DNA of 31,635 bases from an uncultured Eubacteriales bacterium (GTDB taxonomy: Bacteria > Bacillota > Clostridia > Oscillospirales > Acutalibacteraceae). Numbering within the stretch: the stretch's first letter is position 1; each line of letters starts with the position of its first letter. Below, piece by piece: positions 14,120 through 22,587 of the stretch. A program made the translations under genes and the position numbers. The stretch covers positions 1 to 31,635 of the forward strand of contig CAKUBN010000024.1 in the NCBI GenBank assembly GCA_934643185.1, in the 5' to 3' direction. The notes under the pieces were generated by a model. It was not told where the DNA came from. It saw nothing but the letters and a program-made list of their open reading frames with translations, and searched no databases.

Positions 14120-14902
14120 ATGATATTTGATTCCCACGCACATTACGACAGCGAGCAGTTCGACATCGACCGTGACGAGCTGCTCGGCTCCGTACTGCCG
14201 CAAAAGGGCGTCGTTGCGGTCATCAATATGGCAGCCGATTATGAAAGCCTCAAAAAAACCGTGGCGCTCTGTGAAAAATACGATTATATCTACGGTGCAG
14301 TCGGCATCCACCCGGAGTGCGCAAACGACCTGCCCGATAACTGGCTTTCGGACGTGGAAGCGCTGCTTTCCCACCCGAAGATCGTCGCCGTCGGCGAGAT
14401 TGGCCTCGACTACCACTGGGAGGACGAGTGCCCGCGCGAAAAGCAGAAAGAGGTGCTTATCGCCCAGCTGGAGCTCGCGAAAAAGCACGACCTGCCCGTT
14501 GTCATCCACGACCGCGAGGCCCACGGCGATATGATGGACATTCTGCGGAAATACAAGCCGAAGGGCGTCGTGCACTGCTTTTCCGGCAGTGCGGAATTAG
14601 CACAGGAGACCGTAAAGCTCGGCATGTACATCGGCCTTGGCGGTGTTGTGACGTTTAAAAACGCGCGCCACAGCGTAGAGGTGGCAAAGGCCATCCCGCT
14701 CGACCGCCTTTTGACCGAAACGGACGCGCCCTACATGGCGCCCGTGCCATTCCGCGGCAAGCGCTGCGACAGCTCCATGATCCCCTACGACGCGGCGAAG
14801 ATCGCCGAAGTGCGCGGCATCACGGCGCAGGAGGTTTTGGAAACCGCCTGCGAAAACGCCTGCCGCCTTTTCGGTATCACGCTGCCGAACGCCGCAAAAT
14901 AA
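14120..14902 (+). CDS. tatD: TatD family metal-dependent DNase
   Basis: The 260-residue TIM-barrel hydrolase has all the family metal ligands: DSHAH (residues 4-8), GEIGLDYH near 94, HDREAH near 130, HCFSG near 153, and TETDAPY near 203. TatD enzymes are exonucleases linked to DNA repair and 3' end trimming. It follows metG after 11 bp and precedes the TatD-linked radical SAM gene after 14 bp, so the three form one operon. Confidence 0.93.
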   Translation: MIFDSHAHYDSEQFDIDRDELLGSVLPQKGVVAVINMAADYESLKKTVALCEKYDYIYGAVGIHPECANDLPDNWLSDVEALLSHPKIVAVGEIGLDYHWEDECPREKQKEVLIAQLELAKKHDLPVVIHDREAHGDMMDILRKYKPKGVVHCFSGSAELAQETVKLGMYIGLGGVVTFKNARHSVEVAKAIPLDRLLTETDAPYMAPVPFRGKRCDSSMIPYDAAKIAEVRGITAQEVLETACENACRLFGITLPNAAK

Positions 14903-14916
14903 AAGGAGCGATCATC

Positions 14917-15207
14917 TTGACCATCACGTATGAATACGGCGATAACCTCTACATCAACGTCACGAACCAGTGCCCGAACGCATGCGACTTCTGCCTGCGC
15001 AACAACAGCACGGGCAGCCTGTACGCGGATAACCTCTGGTACGAGGGCGCGGAGCCGACAAAAGAGGAAATCTTAGCCGACCTTAAAAAGCGCGACCTCA
15101 ATTCATACGCGGAGATTGTCTTCTGCGGCTACGGCGAGCCTGCCTGCCGCAAGCTGTGCGAAAACGCCGGCGCCAAGTTCCGCGTACGCGAGTATATCTC
15201 CGAATAA
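14917..15207 (+). pseudogene. TatD-linked radical SAM protein with in-frame internal deletion
   Basis: The 96-residue product keeps the N-terminus of the TatD-associated radical SAM family: the 4Fe-4S motif CPNACDFC near 19-26 and FCGYGEP near 69-75. It then jumps to what looks like the family C-terminus (CRKLCENAGAKFRVREY). Full members are near 200 residues, so roughly 100 central residues, most of the barrel, are gone without a frameshift. The join lies in ACR, consistent with recombination between short repeats. A TTG start with AAAGGAG upstream is kept. It is very probably inactive as a radical SAM enzyme. Confidence 0.75.
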
Positions 15208-15222
15208 CTGCATAAAATAACG

Positions 15223-15258
15223 AAAGCAGAGTGCTCAATCCGAACACTCTGCTTTTTG
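15223..15258 (+). terminator. Intrinsic terminator of the metG-tatD operon
   Basis: AGCAGAGTG (15225-15233) pairs with CACTCTGCT (15245-15253), and TTTTTG follows. On the other strand the stem is followed by a looser T-rich run, so it may also end the fucosidase transcript that converges on it. Confidence 0.85.
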
Positions 15259-15268
15259 TTTTGTGATT

Positions 15269-16738
15269 TTAGTTTAATTTAATCTTGAATGTGATCGGCT
15301 TATCGGACGTGTAGTTCGTCTTGATATGCAGCCCGTTTTCGTCGCGCGTCCATGCGGGTGCATCGTCTGTGCCGAGCACCGAAACGCGCTCGACTAAACC
15401 GTGGTACACCGTACCGGCGGTGTGCTCCTGCATACGCAGGGAGTGAATGTGGTATTCGCCGTTATCGTTCGCCTTCAGCGCGATGGCAAAGAGCGTATCT
15501 CCCTTTGCCGTAAAACGGAAATCCTCGCCCGTAAAGTTCTTTTTCACGCCGTCGGAAAAGCCGCCGTCCTGCACCTTTGTGGGGCCTTCGCCGAACGTCC
15601 TCCACACGTGCGTGTCATAAATTGCTTCGCCGTTCACCTGCATCCAGTCGCCGATGGCAGTCAGCACCGCGGTGTCCTCATCGGAGATGGTGCCGTCCGC
15701 TTTCGGGCCTACGTTTAAAAGCAGCGCACCGTTTTTGCTGACGATGTCCACAAGGTCGCAGATGATGTCCCCCGCCGGACGGAAGTCGTTGTTTTCCGTA
15801 TAGCACCAGGAATTCAGCGCAATGGCGGTATCAGTCTGCCAGAAATACGGCTTGATGTCCGCCATTTGCCCGCGCTCAATATCCGGCACCGCCGTGCCGA
15901 ACATGTACGCGTCGAATTTATAATCGATGGCAACCTCCTCGCCCCATTCCGCAGCGCGATTATAATAGTACGCCGCCGCTTTTTTGAGGTACGGCTTTGC
16001 CGCCTCCTGCTGAATCCACCAGTCAAAATAGAGAATTTTCGGGTGATAATTGTCGATGAGTTCGCACGTGCGCACAAGCCAGTCTGCCATAAATTCTTCA
16101 GAGGGCTTGCCGTCGATGGCATCAAAATTCTCCGGGTCGGGCATGGAGGGCCAATAGAGGTCGTCGCGGTCCGGGTTTTGCGGCATATCGCTCTCAAACT
16201 TTTTGCCGTTGCTCATGAAGAACCAGTGCTCAATGCGGTGCGAGGATACCCCAAGCGTCATGCCCTGCGCTTCCACGGCCGCTTTCAGCTCGCCGACTAT
16301 ATCGCGCTTCGGTCCCATCTCGTAAGCGTTCCAGTGCGAAATATTTGAGCGGTACATCTGGAAACCGTCATGGTGCTCCGCCACCGGCACAACGTATTTT
16401 GCGCCCGCCTTTTTAAAAAGCGCAGCCCATGCGTTCGGATCAAACTTTTCCGCCTTAAACATCGGAATGAAATCTTTGTAGCCGAAATCCTTGTGTGCAC
16501 CGTAGGTTTTGATATGGTGCTCGTAGACCTTGGAGCCCTCTATGTACATGTTACGCGGATACCATTCGCTGTCAAACGCCGGCACGCTGTACACGCCCCA
16601 GTGGATGAAAATGCCGAACTTCGCCTTTTGATACCACTTCGGCGTCTGCCAGCTTGAAAGGGACGCCCACGTGTCTTTGTACGGCCCCTTTTCGATCACG
16701 TCGTCAATGTTCTGCAATGCTTTTTTCATATCGATCAT
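15269..16738 (-). CDS. Alpha-L-fucosidase, glycoside hydrolase family 29
   Basis: The 489-residue enzyme should release L-fucose from host glycans or milk and mucin oligosaccharides. The barrel begins with KFGIFIHWGVYSVPAFDSEW near 39-58. The next signature is VPVAEHHDGFQMY near 118, and the likely nucleophile Asp is in ILYFDWW near 237. LLNVGPKADG near 344 is typical of GH29. There is no signal peptide, so it acts on imported sugars. The ATG at 16738 has GGGAGG upstream. The acid/base residue differs between GH29 subfamilies and is not assigned. Confidence 0.9.
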   Translation of the reverse strand: MIDMKKALQNIDDVIEKGPYKDTWASLSSWQTPKWYQKAKFGIFIHWGVYSVPAFDSEWYPRNMYIEGSKVYEHHIKTYGAHKDFGYKDFIPMFKAEKFDPNAWAALFKKAGAKYVVPVAEHHDGFQMYRSNISHWNAYEMGPKRDIVGELKAAVEAQGMTLGVSSHRIEHWFFMSNGKKFESDMPQNPDRDDLYWPSMPDPENFDAIDGKPSEEFMADWLVRTCELIDNYHPKILYFDWWIQQEAAKPYLKKAAAYYYNRAAEWGEEVAIDYKFDAYMFGTAVPDIERGQMADIKPYFWQTDTAIALNSWCYTENNDFRPAGDIICDLVDIVSKNGALLLNVGPKADGTISDEDTAVLTAIGDWMQVNGEAIYDTHVWRTFGEGPTKVQDGGFSDGVKKNFTGEDFRFTAKGDTLFAIALKANDNGEYHIHSLRMQEHTAGTVYHGLVERVSVLGTDDAPAWTRDENGLHIKTNYTSDKPITFKIKLN

Positions 16739-16774
16739 ACTATTTTCCTCCCAAAAGGAACTTTTCTCTTCCCC

Positions 16775-16802
16775 ATTATATCAGCACATCAGAAATTTAC
16801 AA
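16775..16802 (-). promoter_or_regulatory. Sigma-A promoter of the fucosidase gene
   Basis: On the minus strand TTGTAA (16802-16797), a 16-bp spacer and a perfect TATAAT (16780-16775) lie about 35 bp upstream of the ATG. Confidence 0.72.
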
Positions 16803-16804
16803 GA

Positions 16805-16834
16805 CAAAAGCCGACGGAAACCCGCCGGCCTTTT
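16805..16834 (-). terminator. Intrinsic terminator of the glucanotransferase gene
   Basis: On the minus strand GCCGGCGGG pairs with CCGTCGGC with one A-C mismatch, and TTTTGTCTT follows. It lies 5 bp after the stop of the glucanotransferase gene and just before the fucosidase promoter. Confidence 0.72.
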
Positions 16835-16838
16835 GCTG

Positions 16839-18347
16839 TTATTTGCTTCTGCAATAGACGTCGTTTAATTCTTTGAGCCACTTTTTGTCGATGCCGTCGA
16901 GCTGCTCCTGCGTGACGCGGAACGCCCAGTTGCCGTTCGGCACGCCGGGCACGTTCATTTTTGTGTCCTTGCCGAAGCCGCAGAGGTCCTGCACCGGCAC
17001 GATGACCGTATTCGCGGGGCTCTGCCACAGCGTACGGATAATGGCATGGCAAGAAGCACTTTCGCTGCCGCCGACCGCCCAGTCGCCGCCGGGGAACGCG
17101 CAGTATTTCAGCGCATGCTCGCGCTCATACGGCTGCGCCTCCCACAGCCAGCCGAGCACGGTGTTGTTATCGTGCGTGCCGGTATAGGCCACGCAGTTTT
17201 TCGGGTAGTTGTGCGGCATGTGCATGTTGTCCTTGCCTTCCATAAACGCAAACTGCATCACGCGCATACACGGCAGCTGCGTTTTTTTCAGCAGGTCGAT
17301 CACACCGTCGTCGATGATGCCGAGGTCCTCGGCAATGATCTTTGGGTCTTTGAACGTGCGGTTCACGGCGTCGAAGAAATCCATCTTCGGGCCGTCGAGC
17401 CACTGCCCTTCTTTGGCGGTCTCCGCTTCGGCGGGCACGGCCCAGTAGGCGGAAAACGCGCGGAAGTGGTCGATGCGCACGGCGTCAAACAGCTTAAAGC
17501 ACGCGCCGAGGCGATCCATCCACCAACGGTAGCCGTCTTTTTTCATCTCTGCCCAGTTATAAAGCGGGTTGCCCCACTTCTGGCCGAACTCGCTGAAATA
17601 ATCCGGCGGCACGCCCGCCACGTTCTTCGGCTCGCCGTCCTCTGTCAGGTCGAAAAGATGGCGGTTCGCCCACACGTCGGCGCTGTTTCTCGCGACGTAC
17701 ATGGGCAGGTCGCCGATGATCTCGACGCCTTTATCATTCGCATATTTCTTGATCTTCTTCCACTGCTCGAAGAACGTGTACTGGATGAATTCCATGAAAA
17801 GCACGGTCTCGGCCTGCTCCTCCATCGCTTTCGCGACGGCCTCCGGGCGGTGGAGCTTGAGGTCCTCGTCGGCCCAGTCGTACCACTCTGCGCCGATGTT
17901 CGCTTCTTTTAAGATGATATACAGCGCGTAGTCCGGCAGCCAGCTTTTGTTTTCCTCGGCGAACGCGCGCACCTTGTCGCGGTAGGCTTCGTCCGTGCGG
18001 GTGAACGCGCGGTACAGCACCGGAATGCGGCGCAGCTCCAGAAAATCAAACGCGGCGGAATACGGGTTTGCGTACATCTGCTCGCGCAGCTCGTCGTCTG
18101 TGAGTAAGCCCTCGTCGCGCAGCTGCTCGAGGTCGATGAAATTGCGGTTGCCCGCAAACGCCGAAATGCTGGCGTACGGCGAATTGTACGCGTCGGTCGG
18201 CGTAAACGGCAGCACCTGCCAGTAGGTACAGCCGGAGTCGCTCAGAAAATCGATGAACTTTTTCGCTTCCTTACCAAAGCAGCCGATGCCGTAGGCACCA
18301 GGCAAGGAGGAAACGTGCATCAGCACACCGCTTGCTCTTTTATCCAT
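16839..18347 (-). CDS. malQ: 4-alpha-glucanotransferase, GH77 (amylomaltase)
   Basis: The 502-residue cytosolic enzyme transfers alpha-1,4-glucan segments between maltodextrins and supports starch, maltose or glycogen use. The nucleophile Asp lies in AVRIDHFRAF near 292, the acid Glu in IIAEDLGI near 340, and the third Asp in TGTHDNNT near 392. The N-terminal GAYGIGCFG and YWQVLPFTPTD segments match the family. I chose the ATG at 18347 with AAGGGAG upstream; an upstream in-frame start adds only filler. It is monocistronic with its own promoter and possible operator. Confidence 0.95.
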   Translation of the reverse strand: MDKRASGVLMHVSSLPGAYGIGCFGKEAKKFIDFLSDSGCTYWQVLPFTPTDAYNSPYASISAFAGNRNFIDLEQLRDEGLLTDDELREQMYANPYSAAFDFLELRRIPVLYRAFTRTDEAYRDKVRAFAEENKSWLPDYALYIILKEANIGAEWYDWADEDLKLHRPEAVAKAMEEQAETVLFMEFIQYTFFEQWKKIKKYANDKGVEIIGDLPMYVARNSADVWANRHLFDLTEDGEPKNVAGVPPDYFSEFGQKWGNPLYNWAEMKKDGYRWWMDRLGACFKLFDAVRIDHFRAFSAYWAVPAEAETAKEGQWLDGPKMDFFDAVNRTFKDPKIIAEDLGIIDDGVIDLLKKTQLPCMRVMQFAFMEGKDNMHMPHNYPKNCVAYTGTHDNNTVLGWLWEAQPYEREHALKYCAFPGGDWAVGGSESASCHAIIRTLWQSPANTVIVPVQDLCGFGKDTKMNVPGVPNGNWAFRVTQEQLDGIDKKWLKELNDVYCRSK

Positions 18348-18384
18348 GGGGTTCTCCCTTCTTTTGCACGAATTGCTCAAATAT

Positions 18385-18401
18385 CGAGATACTATATCTC
18401 G
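18385..18401. promoter_or_regulatory. Inverted repeat, possible operator of malQ
   Basis: CGAGATA-C-TATATCTCG is an imperfect palindrome lying just downstream of the predicted start of malQ transcription. Its location suits a repressor site, for example a LacI-type maltose regulator, but it does not match the usual CG-centred LacI form. The regulator is unknown. Confidence 0.4.
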
Positions 18402-18413
18402 TAAACTTGTATA

Positions 18414-18442
18414 AGTATACCATGTTTTGCAGGGCTATTCAA
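18414..18442 (-). promoter_or_regulatory. Sigma-A promoter of malQ
   Basis: On the minus strand TTGAAT (18442-18437), a 17-bp spacer and TATACT (18419-18414) lie about 65 bp before the ATG. Confidence 0.68.
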
Positions 18443-18486
18443 TGGTAATGTTACACAGATTTCAGGGAGAACTTTTGAATCGTATG

Positions 18487-20805
18487 TCATTCGATGAGGA
18501 GCACCACGGCGCTCACGTCGTCCTCGTGCCCGTCTGCGCGGTCTTTTACGGCGCGCTCCACAATGCGCTCGGAAAGCGCCTGCGGGTCATCGTCCTCGTA
18601 GTTTGCAATGAGGTCGCACAGCCACTCCGTGCCCGTGGCCGTCACGCCGTCCGAGACCATGACAAGCATGTCGCCCGCATCCAGGTCCTTTTCGCTGCGC
18701 GCAAACGCGATCTCCGGCAGAATGCCCACGGGCACGCTTTTCGCTTCCAGATACTCCGTCTTCTTGCGCCTGCGCAGCACCGTGCCCGCCGCGCCCGCCT
18801 TGCGCAGGGAGACGTGCCCCGTGAAAAGATCGATGCACGCGACGTCCAGCGTGGCGAGCGATTCCTCCCCGCCCTTTGCGAGCATGGCGGAGTTGATCAT
18901 TTTGAGCGTGCTTTCAAACCCGATGCCGGCTTTGAGGAGCGACTGCGCCATGCCGGCGGTCATGGTGCCGTCCACGGCCGCCCGGCCGCCCGTGCCCATG
19001 CCGTCGCTTAACACCGAGATGTACCGCCCGCTGCCGTCCGTGAACGCTTCGACGCAGTCCCCGCACAGCGACGCGCCGTTTGCGGCGTGCTGTGCAAAGC
19101 CGCGCTGCACACCATAGACGGGCTTCTGGCACATTTGCAGTTTCAGCGTATCGCCCGCCGCCGTGACGCTCGGCTGCGCGAACGTGCGCCCGCACGCGCC
19201 GGAAATTTCGCGCGTCAGCTGGCCTTTATTGATGTGCACCCCGTGCGTGCGGCAAATGTTCGCTTCGATCGTCATGCGGCCGAATTTGTCGATGCGGCAG
19301 CAGACCTCGATGGGCGTGAGGTCGCGGTGGCGCAGCACCTCGTGCACCTGCTCCGCGCTGTCCTCGTCAAAGCGCTGGTACTGCTCGAATTCCTCCGCCA
19401 TGTCGCCGAGCATCTGCGCCGTGGAGCGGAAGTGCTCTTCTACAATGGCCCGCACCTGCTCCGCGCGCATGCGGGCGCTTTCCTTGGCCAAAAGCTCGCG
19501 GTATTCGCCGTTTACGGCGTCCCTCAGCTCCATGGCGCGGTTGCAGCGCGTTAAAAACGGCACGTCAAAGTCGCTGCGCTCAATTTTGCCGCGCTCCCGC
19601 AGCGGATACGAAAGCCGCGAGAACGTCTTCTGCGTCTCGTCCCGGTTTTTGCGCCAGCACACCGCACACTGGCTGCACCCGGTGCACACCTTCTCCGCCG
19701 CGCGCCCGTACACATGGGGCAGGTCAGAGGCGGCGGTCGTCTCCAGCTTTTCCGAAATGCGGTCTACGGAATCCGACGCACTGCGCATGGCTTCCGCCGT
19801 ATATCTTAGGCGCAAAATGACGTTTTTCCGCAGAGAATCGCCCGGCAGCCTGTCCCCGTGCACGGTGAAAAGATTCGAAAGCCTGCGGCTCTGCGGCAAA
19901 AGCATGTAGAGCACGGAGGCCACGGCCACCTCCACCGCACCGTAAAACGTCTGCGCAGTGCTGTTCACCTGCAGGGACGCAATGCCGTTTGAGATGACGA
20001 ACGCCACCGCCACGGCGAATTTGCCGAGCGGCGAGAACACACCGGCCATCAGCCCGCCAAGTCCATACGCGCCAGAGAGATACGAAAGCCCCGCCGTGGA
20101 AAGCCCCTGCACCGTGCCCGCCGCAATACCCGCCACCGCGCCGCCCGCAAGCCCGCCGATGCGCGCGCAGACCAAAATGGTGAACACGATGAGCACGCGC
20201 CCGAGCGAAATGTGCGAGACGGTCACGTTTGAAAACGCAAGCAGCAAAACGCCGAGCGAAACGATGACCGCCGCCACGTCGCCGCTGTCAAACACGGCGG
20301 TCTCGCGGTGGGTCTCCAAAAGCTGCACGGTGCGGCGCAGAAAATACGCCGTGCCCGCCGCCAAAAACGACTCTGCAATGTACATGGCAAGCACGTTTGA
20401 AAGCGAGCCGTTTAAAAACACCATGGCGATGCCCGTTGCGAGCAGCGGCAAAAACGCTGTGACCGGCGCAAAGACCGGGTGGTCGCGGATGGATTTCAAC
20501 TCCGACAGCGACCACCGGATGGCTCCCACGGCGAGCAGGGCCGCAATGTAGCGCGCGGGAATATCCACGGGCGACGGGAACAGATACCCCACCGCGCCGC
20601 CGAGGATGACTGCCCACATGGCCGAAAACGGCGCTGCCGCCGCGCCCGCCGCCGCAAACGGCGCGTATTTGCCGAAGACGAGCCCGCGCGCCGTTAAAAA
20701 GCCCGCAAGGCCGCCCGCCATCAGCCACACGGCTCTGCGCACGTACGGTATGGTAAGGACCGCGCCGATGCGGTCCCGCATTCTTAAAACTGCTTTTTCC
20801 TCCAT
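18487..20805 (-). CDS. spoIIE: Stage II sporulation protein E (SpoIIE), PP2C-type phosphatase
   Basis: The 772-residue protein has three parts: about 300 residues of membrane helices, a central regulatory region with a Cys cluster (CTGCSQCAVC near 388), and a C-terminal PP2C-like serine phosphatase from about 565. The phosphatase has ISVLSDGMGTG (near 598) and MLVMVSDGVTATG. SpoIIE dephosphorylates SpoIIAA to release sigma-F in the forespore, so the host should be a spore former. I chose the ATG at 20805. A TATAAT lies upstream at 20855-20850, but I see no good -35 and no clear Spo0A box. Confidence 0.94.
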   Translation of the reverse strand: MEEKAVLRMRDRIGAVLTIPYVRRAVWLMAGGLAGFLTARGLVFGKYAPFAAAGAAAAPFSAMWAVILGGAVGYLFPSPVDIPARYIAALLAVGAIRWSLSELKSIRDHPVFAPVTAFLPLLATGIAMVFLNGSLSNVLAMYIAESFLAAGTAYFLRRTVQLLETHRETAVFDSGDVAAVIVSLGVLLLAFSNVTVSHISLGRVLIVFTILVCARIGGLAGGAVAGIAAGTVQGLSTAGLSYLSGAYGLGGLMAGVFSPLGKFAVAVAFVISNGIASLQVNSTAQTFYGAVEVAVASVLYMLLPQSRRLSNLFTVHGDRLPGDSLRKNVILRLRYTAEAMRSASDSVDRISEKLETTAASDLPHVYGRAAEKVCTGCSQCAVCWRKNRDETQKTFSRLSYPLRERGKIERSDFDVPFLTRCNRAMELRDAVNGEYRELLAKESARMRAEQVRAIVEEHFRSTAQMLGDMAEEFEQYQRFDEDSAEQVHEVLRHRDLTPIEVCCRIDKFGRMTIEANICRTHGVHINKGQLTREISGACGRTFAQPSVTAAGDTLKLQMCQKPVYGVQRGFAQHAANGASLCGDCVEAFTDGSGRYISVLSDGMGTGGRAAVDGTMTAGMAQSLLKAGIGFESTLKMINSAMLAKGGEESLATLDVACIDLFTGHVSLRKAGAAGTVLRRRKKTEYLEAKSVPVGILPEIAFARSEKDLDAGDMLVMVSDGVTATGTEWLCDLIANYEDDDPQALSERIVERAVKDRADGHEDDVSAVVLLIE

Positions 20806-21015
20806 TGTCTTTTCCGCCCTTTCCTGCACTTTGTCTTTTCTGTGCTACCATTATACGAAGCCTTGCCCGCAGGAAAACACGAAACAGGCAGGCGGGTTTT
20901 AGGATTGTTTTGTGAAAAGGGCAAGGTTTCTGTCGCCGCGCCATTCATGCACATTTTCCTTGTCGGTTTCTCTTGCTTCCCACGTGGAATTTTACAAATT
21001 CACCGCCGCGTGCGC

Positions 21016-21044
21016 TTGACAAATCGTGAAAAAGAGCATAGAAT
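21016..21044 (+). promoter_or_regulatory. Sigma-A promoter of the T-box operon
   Basis: TTGACA (21016-21021), a 17-bp spacer and TAGAAT (21039-21044) place the transcription start near 21051, at the beginning of the T-box leader. The 20830-21015 stretch shows nothing else I can support. Confidence 0.8.
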
Positions 21045-21050
21045 AGCGGT

Positions 21051-21303
21051 AATATCAAAACCGATGATTGGAAGTAGTACCCGATGCAAAACGGCAAAGA
21101 GAGCCCCTTTCGGTGAGACGGGGCGCGGGCTGCGCGGCGAATGGCTCCATGAGGGCGGGCGGGAAAATCGCCCGACGTTTGGCCGCGTTATGGCTAAGCC
21201 GTTTTTACGGCTGCAAAGCGGGCGTTTATGCGCCAATTTGGGTGGTACCGCAGGAATTTGACCTCTTGTCCCTTGTTTTAAGGGCGCAAGAGGTTTTACT
21301 TTT
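21051..21303 (+). promoter_or_regulatory. T-box riboswitch, probable Trp specifier (UGG)
   Basis: The leader has the classic parts in order: a GGAAGTAGTA segment for the 5' side of the specifier loop, an AGAGAG bulge (21097-21102 region), a GGTGAGA apical loop, GAA-TGG with the specifier codon at 21142-21144, the T-box GGTGGTACCGC at 21241-21251, and a terminator with arms ACCTCTTG (21261-21268) and CAAGAGGT (21287-21294) before TTTTA. Uncharged tRNA-Trp would favour antitermination, matching trpS downstream. The bulge reads UGGU, which pairs best with A73 and only wobbles with G73. Confidence 0.85.
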
Positions 21304-21369
21304 ATCCGTAAAAGTCCAAAAGCCTAAAAGTGTAAAATCAAATGAATGATATAGAAAGGTGACGTTACT

Positions 21370-22563
21370 ATGGAATACAAATTTTCAGACCGCGTGCTCA
21401 CGTTAAAGCCCTCGGCGATCCGTGAGATTTTTAAATACGCCGCAGACCCGAGCTATGTTTCGCTTTCCGCCGGTAACCCCGCGCCGGAAGCGTTCCCCGC
21501 AAAGCAGCTTGCTGCCATTTCCGCAAAGCTGATGGAGGAGGAGCCGATCCTCGCGCTGCAGTACAGCACAACGGAGGGCTACCCGCCGCTTTTAAAGCAC
21601 CTTAAGGAATACATGAAGGCCTCCCGCAACATAGGCACTGAGGATGACGGCGTGCTCGTCACAAGCGGCGCGCAGCAGATCATGGACCTGTTCACGAAGT
21701 CCATCTTAAACGAGGGCGAGACCGTCATCTGCGAAGCGCCGAGCTTCATCGGCTCTTTAAACGACTTCCGCTCCTACAAAGCAAAGCTCGTCGGCATCCC
21801 GATGGACACGGACGGCATGAACATGGAAGCGCTGGAAAAGGCGCTCGAGACCGAAAAGAATGTGAAGTTCATCTATACGATTCCAAACTTCCAAAACCCC
21901 TCCGGCATCACGATGAGCCTTGAAAAGCGTCACCGCCTGTATGAGCTTGCCAAAGCGCACGACGTAATGATTCTGGAAGACAACCCCTACGGCGACCTTT
22001 ACTATGAAGGCGAGCCGCTGCCGAGCATCAAGTCGTTTGATACGGACGGCATCGTCATCTACGCCGGTTCATTCTCTAAGGTCATCTCCCCCGGTATGCG
22101 CGTGGGCTACGCCATCGGCCCAAAGCCGGTTCTCGCTAAAATGACCGTCTGCAAGCAGGGGCAGGACGTGCACACGAATATCTGGTCGCAGGTTCTGTGC
22201 TACCGCTTCATGACGGAATATGACTTTGACGCGCACCTTGCGGGGCTTAGAAAAATCTACACGAAAAAGCGCGCTTTGCTCCTTGACCTCATGGAAAAGC
22301 ACCTTGCGCCGTACATCACGTGGGACCCGTTCAACGGCGGTCTGTTCGCGTGGTGCCACCTGCCGAAGGGCGTTGACATGATGGAATTCGTACAGAAAGC
22401 GCTCGAAAAGAAGGTTTGCGTTGTGCCGGGCACCGCATTTTTGACGGATGAAAACGAGCCGTGCGACGCGTTCCGCATCAATTTCTCCACCCCGACCGAT
22501 GAGCAGCTCACAAAGGGCATCACGCTGCTTGGCGAGACCATCCGCGAGATGGTGGAAAAATAA
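21370..22563 (+). CDS. PLP-dependent class I aminotransferase
   Basis: The 397-residue enzyme is a fold-type I aminotransferase of the 2-aminoadipate/kynurenine aminotransferase branch. LSAGNPAPEAFP near 32-43, the IPNFQNPSG motif near 176, and the PLP lysine in SFSKVISPG near 236 are intact, as is the late FRINFS motif with its carboxylate-binding Arg. The ATG at 21370 has AAAGGTGA upstream. It is the first gene behind a Trp-type T-box and 24 bp before trpS, which suggests an aromatic substrate such as tryptophan. The substrate is inference; these enzymes are often broad. Confidence 0.88.
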   Translation: MEYKFSDRVLTLKPSAIREIFKYAADPSYVSLSAGNPAPEAFPAKQLAAISAKLMEEEPILALQYSTTEGYPPLLKHLKEYMKASRNIGTEDDGVLVTSGAQQIMDLFTKSILNEGETVICEAPSFIGSLNDFRSYKAKLVGIPMDTDGMNMEALEKALETEKNVKFIYTIPNFQNPSGITMSLEKRHRLYELAKAHDVMILEDNPYGDLYYEGEPLPSIKSFDTDGIVIYAGSFSKVISPGMRVGYAIGPKPVLAKMTVCKQGQDVHTNIWSQVLCYRFMTEYDFDAHLAGLRKIYTKKRALLLDLMEKHLAPYITWDPFNGGLFAWCHLPKGVDMMEFVQKALEKKVCVVPGTAFLTDENEPCDAFRINFSTPTDEQLTKGITLLGETIREMVEK

Positions 22564-22587
22564 AGGATATCAGAGAGGAAAATCACC

